Assembly (NCBI GenBank): GCA_937921775.1 | Contig: CAKZUK010000050.1 | Span: forward strand, 1-43,241 | DNA length: 43,241 nucleotides | Reading direction: 5' to 3' | From: an uncultured Saprospiraceae bacterium | Lineage (GTDB): Bacteria > Bacteroidota > Bacteroidia > Chitinophagales > Saprospiraceae | Shown here: positions 1-9,219 of the stretch, piece after piece | Layout: each line of letters starts with the position of its first letter | How positions within the stretch are numbered: the first letter of the stretch is position 1 | The notes under the pieces: generated by a model | Seen by the model: only the letters and a program-made list of their open reading frames with translations | What the model was told of the DNA's origin: nothing | Databases searched by the model: none | Position numbers and translations under genes: made by a program

Positions 1-1663
1 AAAAATTCGACATGTATGGGCTTACGTTGATGCAAAAAATCAAATTTGGTCGGCAACTATTATGGGAGCAATTAGGATAAACATTGACCAATATCCTGAA
101 CGGGAGCCCCAATTTACCTTTTTCAAAAATGACCCTTCCGACAAATACAGCCTTAGCCACAGTTCCATCAAATGTTTTCACGATGATCCTTTCGAACCGA
201 AAAAATATATCTGGATTGGAACTGCCGGTGGCGGACTCAATCGTATGAATAAAACAAGCAGTAAATGCGTTCATTACACCACGCTTAACAGCGATATCCC
301 AGATGATGTTGTTTATCAAATTCAGGCAGACGCAAAAGGAAATCTATGGTTAAGCACGAATAACGGACTCGCCCGATTTAATATTAAAACAGAGACGTTT
401 AAAAATTATACAAAAGAAGATGGCCTGCAAGATTTAGAATTTAATACCGGCAGTTCTCTTCGTATATCCGATGGGAAAATGATATTTGGAGGAATCAACG
501 GTATTAATATCTTCAACCCAGACGAAGACAATATGGAAGGGAGTACTTTTATTCCCCCTGTTCGTTTGACGGAACTAAAAATCAATAACAAGAAAATACA
601 GGCGTACCCTGTACAAGATTCATTGGTTTTGCAATTGGAACAATCTATCGAATACACAAAGTCTATTGAGTTAAACTATAAGCAAAATACAATTCGCTTG
701 CAATTTGCCGCTTTAGATTTTACCCACAAGAATCAAAACGAATATCGCTACCGACTAACCGAAGGATCTGCACGAAAAAATTCCTCCAATGAAGAGTGGG
801 TGGATTTGGGGACGGAAAATAAAGTGCAATTCACTTCCTTGAATCCTGGCGAATATCTTTTCGAAGTTATCGGATCAAATCAAGACCAGATTTGGAATGA
901 AACCCCTAGCACCTTAGCCATTCGAATTTATCCGCCCTGGTGGAAAACAAGTTGGGCTTATTTCTGCTATGCCATTTTATTGTTAAGTATTTTAGGATGG
1001 ATTTATCGTTCTCAACTCGATAAAATTACGAAAGATCGAAATGCCAAAAAAGCTTTTGCGGAGGCACTTATTTTTGCACAAGAGGAAGAGCGAAAAAGAA
1101 TAGCCAGAGATTTGCATGATGGTGTAGGGCAGTCCTTATTATTGATCAAAAAACAACTAGATAACAGCAAGTCGGTCACTTCCGAAAATCAAGAAATGAT
1201 TGCTGATACACTAGAGGAAGTCCGCTCGATTTCCAGAGATTTACATCCTTATCAGTTGGATAAATTTGGTTTGACAAACTCCATCGAAAACATCCTTGAT
1301 AAGATAAGAAGTACAGCAGATATTTTTATCAGCTCGGAAATTGATAATATTGATAACACAATTCCAGCTAAATCAGAAATTCATTTGTACAGAACCATTC
1401 AGGAAGCGTTTAATAATATCGTCAAACATGCAGATGCCTCTGCCGCTAAAGTGACGATTGAAAATAAACAGAAAGAGGTCATCATTACGATACAGGATAA
1501 TGGTAGAGGCTTCAATCATGAAGTGGCCGTCGTGAAATCCAAGAGCCTTGGCTTGCGGACCATGTATGAACGAATTTCAGCCATTGATGGTCAACTGAAG
1601 ATAGAAAATGGGGAGCCTAAGGGAACTAAAATTAAAATCCTGGTTCCGAAAAATCAAGGCTGA
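1..1663 (+). CDS. Propeller-type sensor histidine kinase (NarX/HisKA_3 class), 5' end outside window
   Basis: Membrane sensor kinase missing its N-terminus. The frame is open from base 2, and residues before the first ATG (base 62) already read as propeller sequence, so that ATG is not the start. In order: two-component-regulator propeller blades (for example IWIGTAGGGLNRMN and LWLSTNNGLARFN), a Y_Y_Y domain ending in LNPGEYLFEVIGSN (about bases 670-930), one membrane helix (about bases 953-1010), a HisKA_3 domain and an HATPase_c domain. The phospho-accepting His is in RDLHDGVGQ at base 1115. The ATPase N-box (EAFNNIVKHA), DNGRG and SLGLRTM motifs are intact. Kinases of this class normally pass phosphate to a separate NarL/FixJ-type regulator; none is in the window, so it may lie to the left. 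The kinase ends 27 bases from the convergent cupin gene. The ligand is unknown. Confidence 0.93.
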   Translation, partial: KIRHVWAYVDAKNQIWSATIMGAIRINIDQYPEREPQFTFFKNDPSDKYSLSHSSIKCFHDDPFEPKKYIWIGTAGGGLNRMNKTSSKCVHYTTLNSDIPDDVVYQIQADAKGNLWLSTNNGLARFNIKTETFKNYTKEDGLQDLEFNTGSSLRISDGKMIFGGINGINIFNPDEDNMEGSTFIPPVRLTELKINNKKIQAYPVQDSLVLQLEQSIEYTKSIELNYKQNTIRLQFAALDFTHKNQNEYRYRLTEGSARKNSSNEEWVDLGTENKVQFTSLNPGEYLFEVIGSNQDQIWNETPSTLAIRIYPPWWKTSWAYFCYAILLLSILGWIYRSQLDKITKDRNAKKAFAEALIFAQEEERKRIARDLHDGVGQSLLLIKKQLDNSKSVTSENQEMIADTLEEVRSISRDLHPYQLDKFGLTNSIENILDKIRSTADIFISSEIDNIDNTIPAKSEIHLYRTIQEAFNNIVKHADASAAKVTIENKQKEVIITIQDNGRGFNHEVAVVKSKSLGLRTMYERISAIDGQLKIENGEPKGTKIKILVPKNQG

Positions 1664-1690
1664 TGGAGAGGTAACTATTCCCATTCCAAT

Positions 1691-2125
1691 TCACCCCTCC
1701 TCCCGATCATAAGGAATAATCTTATCCCATTCATCCGCCGCCGATCGCGCCACAAATGCAACAACAGGTTCCGTGTCACTCATATTAAAAACCTCATGAG
1801 GTACTCCAGGTTTTATGTAAATAAAATCTCCAGCTTCATTCTCAAGAGTTTGCTTTAATCCCGGACCAAATTCATGTCGGACCTTTCCTTCTAAAATGTA
1901 AAGAATCAATTCAAATTCATCATGAATGTGTGCTTTCGCAACACCACTTGGAGGTATGGTCGCAATGTTGGCAGAGAGTCGGGTAGTACCCACATTTTTT
2001 GCAGACATGCCTTGCTTGTAATGGATGCCATTCCAGTTGCGCTTGTCTCCGCCACCTCGAATGGTGAGAATACCATCGTGGTCTTCTACTGCCTTAATGT
2101 CAACTTTGTCTTTATCGTCTTTCAT
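1691..2125 (-). CDS. Small single-domain cupin protein
   Basis: A 144-residue single-domain cupin, probably binding one divalent metal in the cytosol; the substrate cannot be told from sequence. Motif 1 has metal ligands H66, H68 and E72 (AHIHDEFE) with G80 closing the motif. Motif 2 is GDFIYIKPGVPHEVFN with ligand H110, an exact fit to G(X)5PXG(X)2H(X)3N. The frame stays open up to base 2248, but the extra 41 residues are low-complexity and unlike cupin sequence. I choose the ATG at 2125, which follows an A-rich tract typical of Bacteroidota translation starts. There is no signal peptide. It is convergent with the kinase to its left and is not clearly part of an operon. It could be a dioxygenase-like enzyme, an isomerase or a plain binding protein. 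Confidence 0.85.
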   Translation of the reverse strand: MKDDKDKVDIKAVEDHDGILTIRGGGDKRNWNGIHYKQGMSAKNVGTTRLSANIATIPPSGVAKAHIHDEFELILYILEGKVRHEFGPGLKQTLENEAGDFIYIKPGVPHEVFNMSDTEPVVAFVARSAADEWDKIIPYDREEG

Positions 2126-2343
2126 TTTTTTATTTTTTAAAAAAGGAAAATAGAATTGATATAAAATTACTGAATTATTTATCTGCAAAGCAATACCTCT
2201 GTAAGAAGAGCAATCCTGTAAATCATTTCGAATGAAATAAGGAATCAAAGTCGCAGAAATTTTAAAAGCAAAAAAAAATATACTCTAAGATTGAAGGATT
2301 TCATCCAAAGGCTATTTCCAAATAAAAAATCCCGTCAAAAAAA

Positions 2344-3114
2344 TCACTTATCCAAAACAACCTCAGAAATAAACCGGCTCATTTTCTCGCCCCAAATTCG
2401 GTAAGTAAGTTCTGAAGGATGTACGCCATCGCTAAAGAAGTCTGTAATACTATAATTTGCACCGCCAATGTTTTGGAATTCACTCAGTGTAATGCGTTTT
2501 TCATTGAACCATACATTCTTATGTTGTGCTACTATTTTCTTTAGCTCAATGCCAAAAATGTCAACCAAATTACCAAGAAAAAAATGAAGTAAGGAACCCA
2601 TTACAATGAAATCTCTGACTGGAGGCATGTTCATGAAAACGATAGGAGCTGTTGGGTATTTACTTCTTATATTTTGAATAAGTTTCCTAATTTCAGCTGC
2701 CCATTTTTGGGGATGATTGGTTTGGAATGTGTCATTGGCTCCAAGTCCAATTACGATCAAGTCAGGGGCATCATCTTTTAAAAGTGGGATCAATTCATCA
2801 TTGACATTTTGAGCCGTAAAACCGCTTTTAGCCAAAACTTCCCAGCTAACTTTAACGCCCTTAAGGTCAGCCAAGTTTTTGGAAATAAAACCAACGATGG
2901 ATTGATAGTGACTCTTCACGCCCACACCCGCTACGCTACTTTCACCAATCGACAAAAGTTTGATCTCTTCACCGCCATTCCCAATCGTTCCTACAAGGTC
3001 ATCCGCTTCTGGCAAATTAGGCATGTTCTTTTTAATCCGTATAGATTGCCAATACATGATCGGTAAGACAGGGATGGCCATTAGTTTTCCTATAAGATAT
3101 TTTTTACTGTACAT
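2344..3114 (-). CDS. SGNH/GDSL-family hydrolase, membrane-anchored
   Basis: 256-residue serine esterase/lipase-like hydrolase of the SGNH fold. Block I reads IGESSVAGVG, with S59 as nucleophile (GES instead of GDS, a known variant). Block III is GLGANDTF with oxyanion N127. Block V is DGVHPSE with D229 and H232 of the catalytic triad. Residues 7-24 (LIGKLMAIPVLPIMYW) are hydrophobic and behind positive charges, so they may be an uncleaved signal anchor that leaves the catalytic domain outside the inner membrane. The substrate is unknown; relatives hydrolyse short acyl esters, lipids or acetylated sugars. It reads leftward alone, divergent from the arylsulfotransferase gene. A possible promoter box lies just upstream at 3137-3144. 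Confidence 0.88.
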   Translation of the reverse strand: MYSKKYLIGKLMAIPVLPIMYWQSIRIKKNMPNLPEADDLVGTIGNGGEEIKLLSIGESSVAGVGVKSHYQSIVGFISKNLADLKGVKVSWEVLAKSGFTAQNVNDELIPLLKDDAPDLIVIGLGANDTFQTNHPQKWAAEIRKLIQNIRSKYPTAPIVFMNMPPVRDFIVMGSLLHFFLGNLVDIFGIELKKIVAQHKNVWFNEKRITLSEFQNIGGANYSITDFFSDGVHPSELTYRIWGEKMSRFISEVVLDK

Positions 3115-3136
3115 TTTTGTGAGATTCGTTTATCTG

Positions 3137-3144
3137 CGAAGATA
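3137..3144 (-). promoter_or_regulatory. Candidate Bacteroidota -7 box for the SGNH hydrolase
   Basis: On the minus strand this reads TATCTTCG, seven of eight matches to the TAnnTTTG -7 consensus of Bacteroidota housekeeping promoters, about 22 bases before the start codon. No convincing -33 TTTG is seen, so this is tentative. Confidence 0.25.
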
Positions 3145-3318
3145 GATATTTTGATATAAGTTATTCGCAGTTTAGTTCGCACTTCTTAAATGGATTGGTT
3201 TCTATGTAAGGAGAATTAACCTTGAGTTAATCTACCTCTATATTTTAAGCAACTGATAAGGCAAAATTTTCAGCTTTTTATGTACCTTCATAGACGCTAA
3301 TTAAAACTGAATATCGTT

Positions 3319-4971
3319 ATGTTTAAATATAGTTTATCCCTTCTGTTTGTTTCCTTTTTGTCACTGACGTTTTTACAAGCTCAACAAACAGTTGGCTTGT
3401 TTGAGAATGATGCTCAGGCATTTAATGGTTATACACTCTTTTCTCCAAGTGTATCTAATAATACCTATTTGATTGACAATTGCGGCCGTTTGGTAAATAG
3501 CTGGTCTGGTACGGCTATGCCGGGAGCGTCGACTTATCTTTTGGAGGACGGAGATATACTGAAGGCAGTACGGGTAGGAAGTCCTTTCTTTACAGGTGGA
3601 GGCATAGGAGGAAGTATTGAGCGAGTTGATTGGGATGGCAACATGGTATGGAGTTTTGAATATGCTTCAATGGAGGTGCATCATCATCATGATATGGCTG
3701 TATTGCCGAATGGCAATGTATTACTGATTGCTTGGGAAGCAAGAACAGTAGAGGAAGCAATTGCAGCAGGACGTGATCCAGATAAGTTGGGGGCAGCACT
3801 TTGGCCAGATCATATTGTAGAAGTTCAACCTGATGGAGATACCGGGGGGACCATCGTTTGGGAATGGCATTTTTGGGATCACCTGATTCAAGACTTTGAT
3901 GCAAGCAAATCTAATTATGGCGTAGTTGCTGAGCATCCAGAACTACTAGATATTAATTACCTTGGAATTGCGTCTTCCACAACTGGACAAGATTGGATTC
4001 ATTGCAACGCGATTAATTACAATGTTGAACGTGATGAAATAATGCTCAGTTCTCGCCATCTCAATGAAATTTACATCATCGATCATAGTACGACAACGGA
4101 AGAAGCTGCCGGACATACGGGGGGTAATGCAGGGAGAGGGGGAGATCTTCTTTATCGTTATGGAAATCCTTTGGCTTATCAAAGAGGTTCTATTGGAGAT
4201 CGAAAAAATTTTGGACAACATGATGCACAATGGATCGAACCAGGCTTGCCAGATGAAGGTAAAATTATGTTGTATAATAACGGGATTGGACGACCTCAAG
4301 GTTCGTATTCTACCGTCGATGTCATTGAGCCACCATTAGATGGTGATGGAAATTATGTTATTGAAGCGGGTGAACCTTTTGGGCCAAGCGAATTATTTTG
4401 GACTTACGTTGCTGATCCTCCTAATGATTTATTCTCCTCTAACATTTCAGGTGCGCATCGACTACCCAACGGGAATACATTAATTTGTGAAGGAGCTAGC
4501 GGAGACTTTCTAGAAGTCGACGAAGACGGAGAAACACGTTGGGTTTACAAAAATCCAATCGGAGTAGGAGGACCAATAACACAAGGCCAGAATTCTATTT
4601 TTACAGCAGTATTCAGAGCATATCGTTATGCGTCCGACTATCCCGCATTTAATGGACGTGACCTTAGCCCAGGCGAAGTAATCGAGTTGGATCCACTGCC
4701 TTCTGATTGCATGTTGACGGTTCCTGTTGAAGATTTGTCCACATCCTCAGAAATTCATGTCTATCCTAATCCTTTTCAAGATCATATTGTTATTAACTCA
4801 GATCAACTTATACAAGGTGATGTCTCATTGATTGATGCGCTGGGGCGAAAAATATTTACTACCTATGTAAACTCAAATGAAATTCAAATCAAACTGAATG
4901 GAATGAAGGCGGGCGTTTATTTATTACAAGTCCCCAATCAAAAGGTAGTCAAACTGATTTGTTATCCATAA
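3319..4971 (+). CDS. Secreted arylsulfotransferase-like protein with T9SS sorting domain
   Basis: 550 residues: a Sec signal peptide (FLSLTFLQAQ, cleavage near residue 21), a beta-propeller of the arylsulfotransferase (ASST) superfamily, and a C-terminal T9SS type A sorting domain (from about residue 475, VYPNPFQDHIVI, to KVVKLICYP). Family members move sulfate between phenolic donors and acceptors through a sulfo-histidine, without PAPS. The His/Arg set expected for the family is visible: H121-H124 followed by D125 (VHHHHDMAVLPNGNVL), H228 (DWIHCNA), R246-H247 (SSRHLNE) and H301 (GQHDAQW). Classical enterobacterial AssT is a periplasmic enzyme; this one carries a T9SS signal and so should reach the surface or medium. 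It is followed 93 bases later by the metallophosphoesterase fusion on the same strand. True sulfotransferase activity is inferred; some family members are of unknown function. Confidence 0.85.
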   Translation: MFKYSLSLLFVSFLSLTFLQAQQTVGLFENDAQAFNGYTLFSPSVSNNTYLIDNCGRLVNSWSGTAMPGASTYLLEDGDILKAVRVGSPFFTGGGIGGSIERVDWDGNMVWSFEYASMEVHHHHDMAVLPNGNVLLIAWEARTVEEAIAAGRDPDKLGAALWPDHIVEVQPDGDTGGTIVWEWHFWDHLIQDFDASKSNYGVVAEHPELLDINYLGIASSTTGQDWIHCNAINYNVERDEIMLSSRHLNEIYIIDHSTTTEEAAGHTGGNAGRGGDLLYRYGNPLAYQRGSIGDRKNFGQHDAQWIEPGLPDEGKIMLYNNGIGRPQGSYSTVDVIEPPLDGDGNYVIEAGEPFGPSELFWTYVADPPNDLFSSNISGAHRLPNGNTLICEGASGDFLEVDEDGETRWVYKNPIGVGGPITQGQNSIFTAVFRAYRYASDYPAFNGRDLSPGEVIELDPLPSDCMLTVPVEDLSTSSEIHVYPNPFQDHIVINSDQLIQGDVSLIDALGRKIFTTYVNSNEIQIKLNGMKAGVYLLQVPNQKVVKLICYP

Positions 4972-5064
4972 AGATAATTTTAAAGAACAGCCGTAAAAAT
5001 AACCTTTAGATTTTACTAGAACTCCACAGTAGTTAGCGACTAACTGTTGTAAGAAAAATAACCA

Positions 5065-8000
5065 ATGAAAAAAATAACATTCGTACTATTTGGCTTAGGA
5101 TTTTTCCTACTTTCTTCTTGTGCAACTTACAATGCGAAGTATAGCAAAGACGCAAAGGATTGGGAAACTAAGAACATTGCACCAAGCGATCAGAAAATAA
5201 CGCACAGCATGTATCTCGTTGGAGATTCAGGAAATGCGTATCCGGGAAAGCCCTTGCCTCCAGCTTTGGAATTGCTTAAAAGTAAATTAGCAAGTGCTGA
5301 TGAAAACAGTTCGGTACTTTTTCTTGGGGACAATATCTATCCTCACGGACTTCCGCCAAAGAACGATGACAAGGAATACGAACTTTCAAAATACCGATTG
5401 GATGCGCAATTGGAGATTTTGGAAAATTATGAAGGCCGCATTGTTTTCATGCCAGGTAATCACGATTGGAGTAAGTTCGGACTAAAAGGGGTTAAGCGTC
5501 AAGAAAAATATATCGAAAAAAAGTTAAACGCCAAAATAGAAAACAAGGACGATTGGGAAAATTACTTTCTACCTGATCGTGGCTGTAGTGGCCCCGAAGT
5601 AGTAGAGATTAATGATCAGCTAGTTGTTGTTATCGTTGATTCGCAATGGTACCTGAGAGATTGGGATAAAGAGCCAGAAATTAACGATGGTTGTGAAATG
5701 AAATCTAGAAAAGATTTTGCTTTTTATTTTGAAGAGGTAGTGCGTAAATACCGCAACAAAAATGTGGTCATTGCCATGCATCATCCCATGTTTTCCTACG
5801 GACCACACGGAGGGCACTTTACCGTGAAGGAACATCTGTTTCCCCTCACACAATATAAAAACAATCTGTACATTCCACTTCCTGGTCTTGGATCTCTCGC
5901 AGCACTTTATAGAAGTACCATCGGTATCAGTAGTGATTTGGCACATAAAAATTATAAATCAATGGTTCATGATATCATGGCTGGCGCTACAAAAAATGGA
6001 AGCTTTATTTTTGCAGCAGGTCATGAACACAACATGCAATACATCGAGCAAGAACGTCAGCACTTTATAGTGAGTGGGGCAGGGTCGAAGAAGACGCCAG
6101 TTCACTTAGGGAAAGGCGCCGAATTTGGATATGGAAATTCTGGTTTTGCACAAATTGATTTTTATGAAGACGGATCTTCTTGGTTGCAATTTTGGTCTCC
6201 GGATAAAACTGGAAAGACAGGTAGGGTGGTGTTTAGAAAGCAACTGAAGGGTAAATTAGAACTTTCAGAAGAAAATATTCCTGAAAGCTTTCCAGAGTAT
6301 GAACAAGATTTAAAAACAAAAGTAAGTTCAGTAACTTCTAATAAAATAACAGAGAAAGGGCCACTGCACTATTACTTTTTAGGAGAGCACTTTCGTAATC
6401 TGTATTCTCGTGAGTATGAATTTCCAGTACTTGATATGGAAACATTTAGAGGAGGTTTGACACCAATAAAAAGAGGAGGAGGTAATCAAACCAATTCTCT
6501 CCGTCTCCAAGCTGCAGATGGTAAGCAAATTGTCATGCGTTCTCTTACCAAAGATGCATCCCGAACGGTTCCATACCCAATCAATAAAATGACGGCAGCG
6601 GAAAATATTGTACAAGAGACCTTCCTTTCGTCACATCCTTTCGCAGCACTAGCGATTCCCCCACTGGCGAATGCCGTAGAAGTCTATCATACTAATCCTG
6701 AATTGTTTTATATACCAAAGCAACCGGCACTTGGCGTACATAATGATTTATTTGGAGGCGAGGTTTATTTGGTAGAAGAACGAACTGGAGGTAATTGGAA
6801 AGATGTAGAAAGTCTTGGTAACTCTAAGAAATTAATTAGCACCATTGACCTCGCTGATAAAATAGCAGAGAATCACAAAAATAAAGTAGATCAGGAATGG
6901 TTTCTACGTTCACGACTTTTTGATCAGGTGATTGGTGATTGGGATCGACATGATGACCAATGGCGTTGGGCAAAAATAAAAATAAATAAAGATAGTACTG
7001 CTTACAGAGCAATTCCTCGTGATCGAGATCAACCTTTTAGTAAGTACGATGGTTTGCTCATAAAATGCGCGCGATTGTTTATGCCGTTTTTGCGACAGCT
7101 AAAAGAATACGAGCCCGACATCAAAAATATGAAGTGGTCGAGCTGGAGTCCGAAATACGTAGACAATAGTTTCCTAAACGAAATGAACTGGGAGGACTGG
7201 GAACGCGAAACCAAATTCATTCAAGCAAATTTGACAGATGAAGTCATTGATGAAGCTTTTAAAGTCTGGCCCAAGAAGGCACAGGAGCTGACCGCTGAAG
7301 AAATCAAATCAGTGATGAAACAGCGTAGAGATAATTTACTCAAATTTGCCAAGCAACATTACAAACTCTTATACAAAAAGGTAGACGTCTACGGAACCGA
7401 AAAAGATGAACGTTTTCTAATCGAACGATTGGATGATGAAAATACGCGCATCAGAGTTTATCACAAAAGAAAGAAAGGAGACCGCTTGGTTTTTGATCGG
7501 ACCTTCCAGCGCTCAATTACTAAGGAAATTGCTGTCTATGGTTTGGGTGATGACGATGAATTTGATGTGACAGGAGAAACGAAGAAAGGCATCAAAATAA
7601 GATTGATCGGCGGCTTGGGTAAAGATAAATTTGTAGATAAGTCTAAAGTAAGGGGTTTGTCGAAAAAGACACTCGTTTATGACAATAAAGAAAAAAATGA
7701 ATTTGACCTAAGCTCAGAATCAAAAAGCTTAGTATCAAAAAGAAGAGAGTTAAATATTTATGATCGTAGGCACTACCACTACGAATATAATTTTACGATT
7801 CCCTTACCACTTTTTGGTTTTAATCCTGATGATGGACTTTTTCTTGGTACAAACATAATTAGCACCAGATATGCTTTCAAAAAATCGCCTTATGCTTCTA
7901 TACATATGTTCCGTGGTAACATTGCACTTGCAACGAAAGGAGTGGACTTGTATTATCTAGGAGACTATGTAGATGCGGTAGGTAGTTGGAATATACTGCT

Positions 8001-8829
8001 AGAAGGAATATATAGGACGGAGCGATCGGCATTCAACTATTTTGGTTTAGGAAATAATTCTGAATTGACAACAGATGAGTTTGACTTCAATCGAGTACGC
8101 CAAAGTTTGATAAGAATATACCCTGCCTTGAAAAAGCCATTTACCTCCTTAGGCTCAGGGTTTACTATAGGTCCTATATTCGAACGATCCTCAATTGATG
8201 AGACAGATATGCGTTTTATTGACGGAGATAACACTGGCTTAGGTCCAGATATTTTTGATTCAAAATTCTTCGGTGGTGTCAAAATTGGATTTGATGGAAT
8301 TACCAAAGACAATATCCAAATACCAACAAGAGGAGCACACTTCTCCGCTGATATAACCTTGATGACGGATTTAGAAAATACGAATCAAGACTTTAGTTTA
8401 TTAAATTCTGCCCTTACTATTTATCAAAATATCGATCAAAAGGCCAATCTTGTTTTAGCTACAAAGGTAGGTGTGGCGCATCGAAAAGGGAATTACCCTT
8501 TCTATCATTCCGCGATTTTGGGTAGTGATTTAAACTTGCGTGGCTATCGTGCAGAGCGCTTTTACGGACAGACCGCTTTTTATCACAATACAGATTTGCG
8601 ACTAAAGCTGTTTAGCTCAGTAAATAAAGTCCTTCCTTTTACACTCGGTATTATGGGAGGAGTAGACTATGGCAGGGTTTGGCTCAATGATGAAGATTCA
8701 GATCAATGGCATACTGGCTATGGAGGAGGATTATGGTTTGCTCCTGTTGATTTTATTGTCATGAATTTCACCTATTTTCAAACAGAGGAAGAAAATAGAT
8801 TCGCCCTTAGGTTTGGCTTTGACTTCTAA
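5065..8829 (+). CDS. Lipoprotein fusion: metallophosphoesterase + kinase-like region + outer-membrane barrel
   Basis: 1254 residues. The N-terminus is a lipoprotein signal (LLSSC, lipid Cys19). Residues about 45-345 form a calcineurin-like metallophosphoesterase with all metal motifs: D54 (VGDSGN), D89 (GDN), N132-H133 (GNHDW), H239-H240 (MHHPMFS) and H320/H322 (GHEHN). Residues about 440-780 are not phosphoesterase. They contain a VMR motif (R492), then GDWDRHDD (D627-R628-H629) and PRDRDQPF (D653/D655), which recall the catalytic and metal-binding Asp motifs of atypical FAM20/HipA/CotH-like kinases; that likeness is my inference. Residues about 900-1254 look like an Omp85/BamA-type surface-antigen barrel (DLNLRGYRAERFYG), ending in the aromatic Phe usual for barrels. 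Likely an outer-membrane enzyme acting on phosphate esters. A perfect terminator follows at once, so transcription ends here. Confidence 0.88.
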   Translation: MKKITFVLFGLGFFLLSSCATYNAKYSKDAKDWETKNIAPSDQKITHSMYLVGDSGNAYPGKPLPPALELLKSKLASADENSSVLFLGDNIYPHGLPPKNDDKEYELSKYRLDAQLEILENYEGRIVFMPGNHDWSKFGLKGVKRQEKYIEKKLNAKIENKDDWENYFLPDRGCSGPEVVEINDQLVVVIVDSQWYLRDWDKEPEINDGCEMKSRKDFAFYFEEVVRKYRNKNVVIAMHHPMFSYGPHGGHFTVKEHLFPLTQYKNNLYIPLPGLGSLAALYRSTIGISSDLAHKNYKSMVHDIMAGATKNGSFIFAAGHEHNMQYIEQERQHFIVSGAGSKKTPVHLGKGAEFGYGNSGFAQIDFYEDGSSWLQFWSPDKTGKTGRVVFRKQLKGKLELSEENIPESFPEYEQDLKTKVSSVTSNKITEKGPLHYYFLGEHFRNLYSREYEFPVLDMETFRGGLTPIKRGGGNQTNSLRLQAADGKQIVMRSLTKDASRTVPYPINKMTAAENIVQETFLSSHPFAALAIPPLANAVEVYHTNPELFYIPKQPALGVHNDLFGGEVYLVEERTGGNWKDVESLGNSKKLISTIDLADKIAENHKNKVDQEWFLRSRLFDQVIGDWDRHDDQWRWAKIKINKDSTAYRAIPRDRDQPFSKYDGLLIKCARLFMPFLRQLKEYEPDIKNMKWSSWSPKYVDNSFLNEMNWEDWERETKFIQANLTDEVIDEAFKVWPKKAQELTAEEIKSVMKQRRDNLLKFAKQHYKLLYKKVDVYGTEKDERFLIERLDDENTRIRVYHKRKKGDRLVFDRTFQRSITKEIAVYGLGDDDEFDVTGETKKGIKIRLIGGLGKDKFVDKSKVRGLSKKTLVYDNKEKNEFDLSSESKSLVSKRRELNIYDRRHYHYEYNFTIPLPLFGFNPDDGLFLGTNIISTRYAFKKSPYASIHMFRGNIALATKGVDLYYLGDYVDAVGSWNILLEGIYRTERSAFNYFGLGNNSELTTDEFDFNRVRQSLIRIYPALKKPFTSLGSGFTIGPIFERSSIDETDMRFIDGDNTGLGPDIFDSKFFGGVKIGFDGITKDNIQIPTRGAHFSADITLMTDLENTNQDFSLLNSALTIYQNIDQKANLVLATKVGVAHRKGNYPFYHSAILGSDLNLRGYRAERFYGQTAFYHNTDLRLKLFSSVNKVLPFTLGIMGGVDYGRVWLNDEDSDQWHTGYGGGLWFAPVDFIVMNFTYFQTEEENRFALRFGFDF

Positions 8830-8852
8830 TTCTTAAACCGCCAGAAACGTAG

Positions 8853-8891
8853 AGCCTGCAAAGTATTCTCAATACTTTGCAGGCTTTTTTT
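8853..8891 (+). terminator. Intrinsic terminator after the metallophosphoesterase fusion
   Basis: A perfect 15-bp stem (8853-8867 with 8871-8885), a CTC loop and a run of seven T ending at 8891. It lies 23 bases beyond the stop codon. Confidence 0.93.
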
Positions 8892-9219
8892 ATGTATTTA
8901 TATAGTTATGAAAACCGGTCAGTCTCAATCCTTTAAATATATAATTCAATTAATATTGGCACATTTTATGTCGTTACATTTTTATCGTTTTTTACGAGAA
9001 AGTTTAAAATTCAATGAATCCCCCAATTATTCATTGAATTCAATTCAAGCCCCCCCCCTTTAACCAATCAGACATGAAAACTACTTTTCGGCCCCCCGAT
9101 CTCTATTTGTTATTCAAATAAAAATCTAAGGCTGGATTCCCCCCTGTTTTGTAATTTATTGCTATTGGCGCAAGTCAATAGCTCTATTGTTTTATGCCAG
9201 TATTAAAAAACAAGAGTGA
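8892..9219 (+). promoter_or_regulatory. Leader of the giant adhesin gene with four poly-C tracts and two hairpins
   Basis: About 330 non-coding bases between a strong terminator and the adhesin start, so the adhesin promoter should lie here. In this AT-rich stretch there are four isolated C runs: 9020-9024 (5), 9050-9058 (9), 9092-9097 (6) and 9139-9144 (6). Two inverted repeats are perfect: 9008-9019 with 9029-9040 (12 bp, the first C run in its loop) and GCTATTG 9161-9167 with CAATAGC 9176-9182, the second 38 bases before the start codon. No convincing TAnnTTTG box was found. I see no open frame of note. Confidence 0.55.
9008..9040. repeat. 12-bp perfect inverted repeat with a C5-containing loop
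   Basis: AATTCAATGAAT (9008-9019) and its exact complement ATTCATTGAATT (9029-9040) flank a 9-base loop, CCCCCAATT. It has no T tail and lies about 180 bases before the adhesin start, so it fits an operator or leader structure better than a terminator. Confidence 0.6.

Noticed and set aside
2126..2248. N-terminal extension of the cupin protein.
   Set aside because: Low-complexity sequence with no cupin features; the internal ATG at 2125 has the A-rich leader typical here.
9020..9144. G-quadruplex on the minus strand from the four poly-C tracts.
   Set aside because: The gaps between G runs are 25-41 bases, far longer than canonical quadruplex loops.
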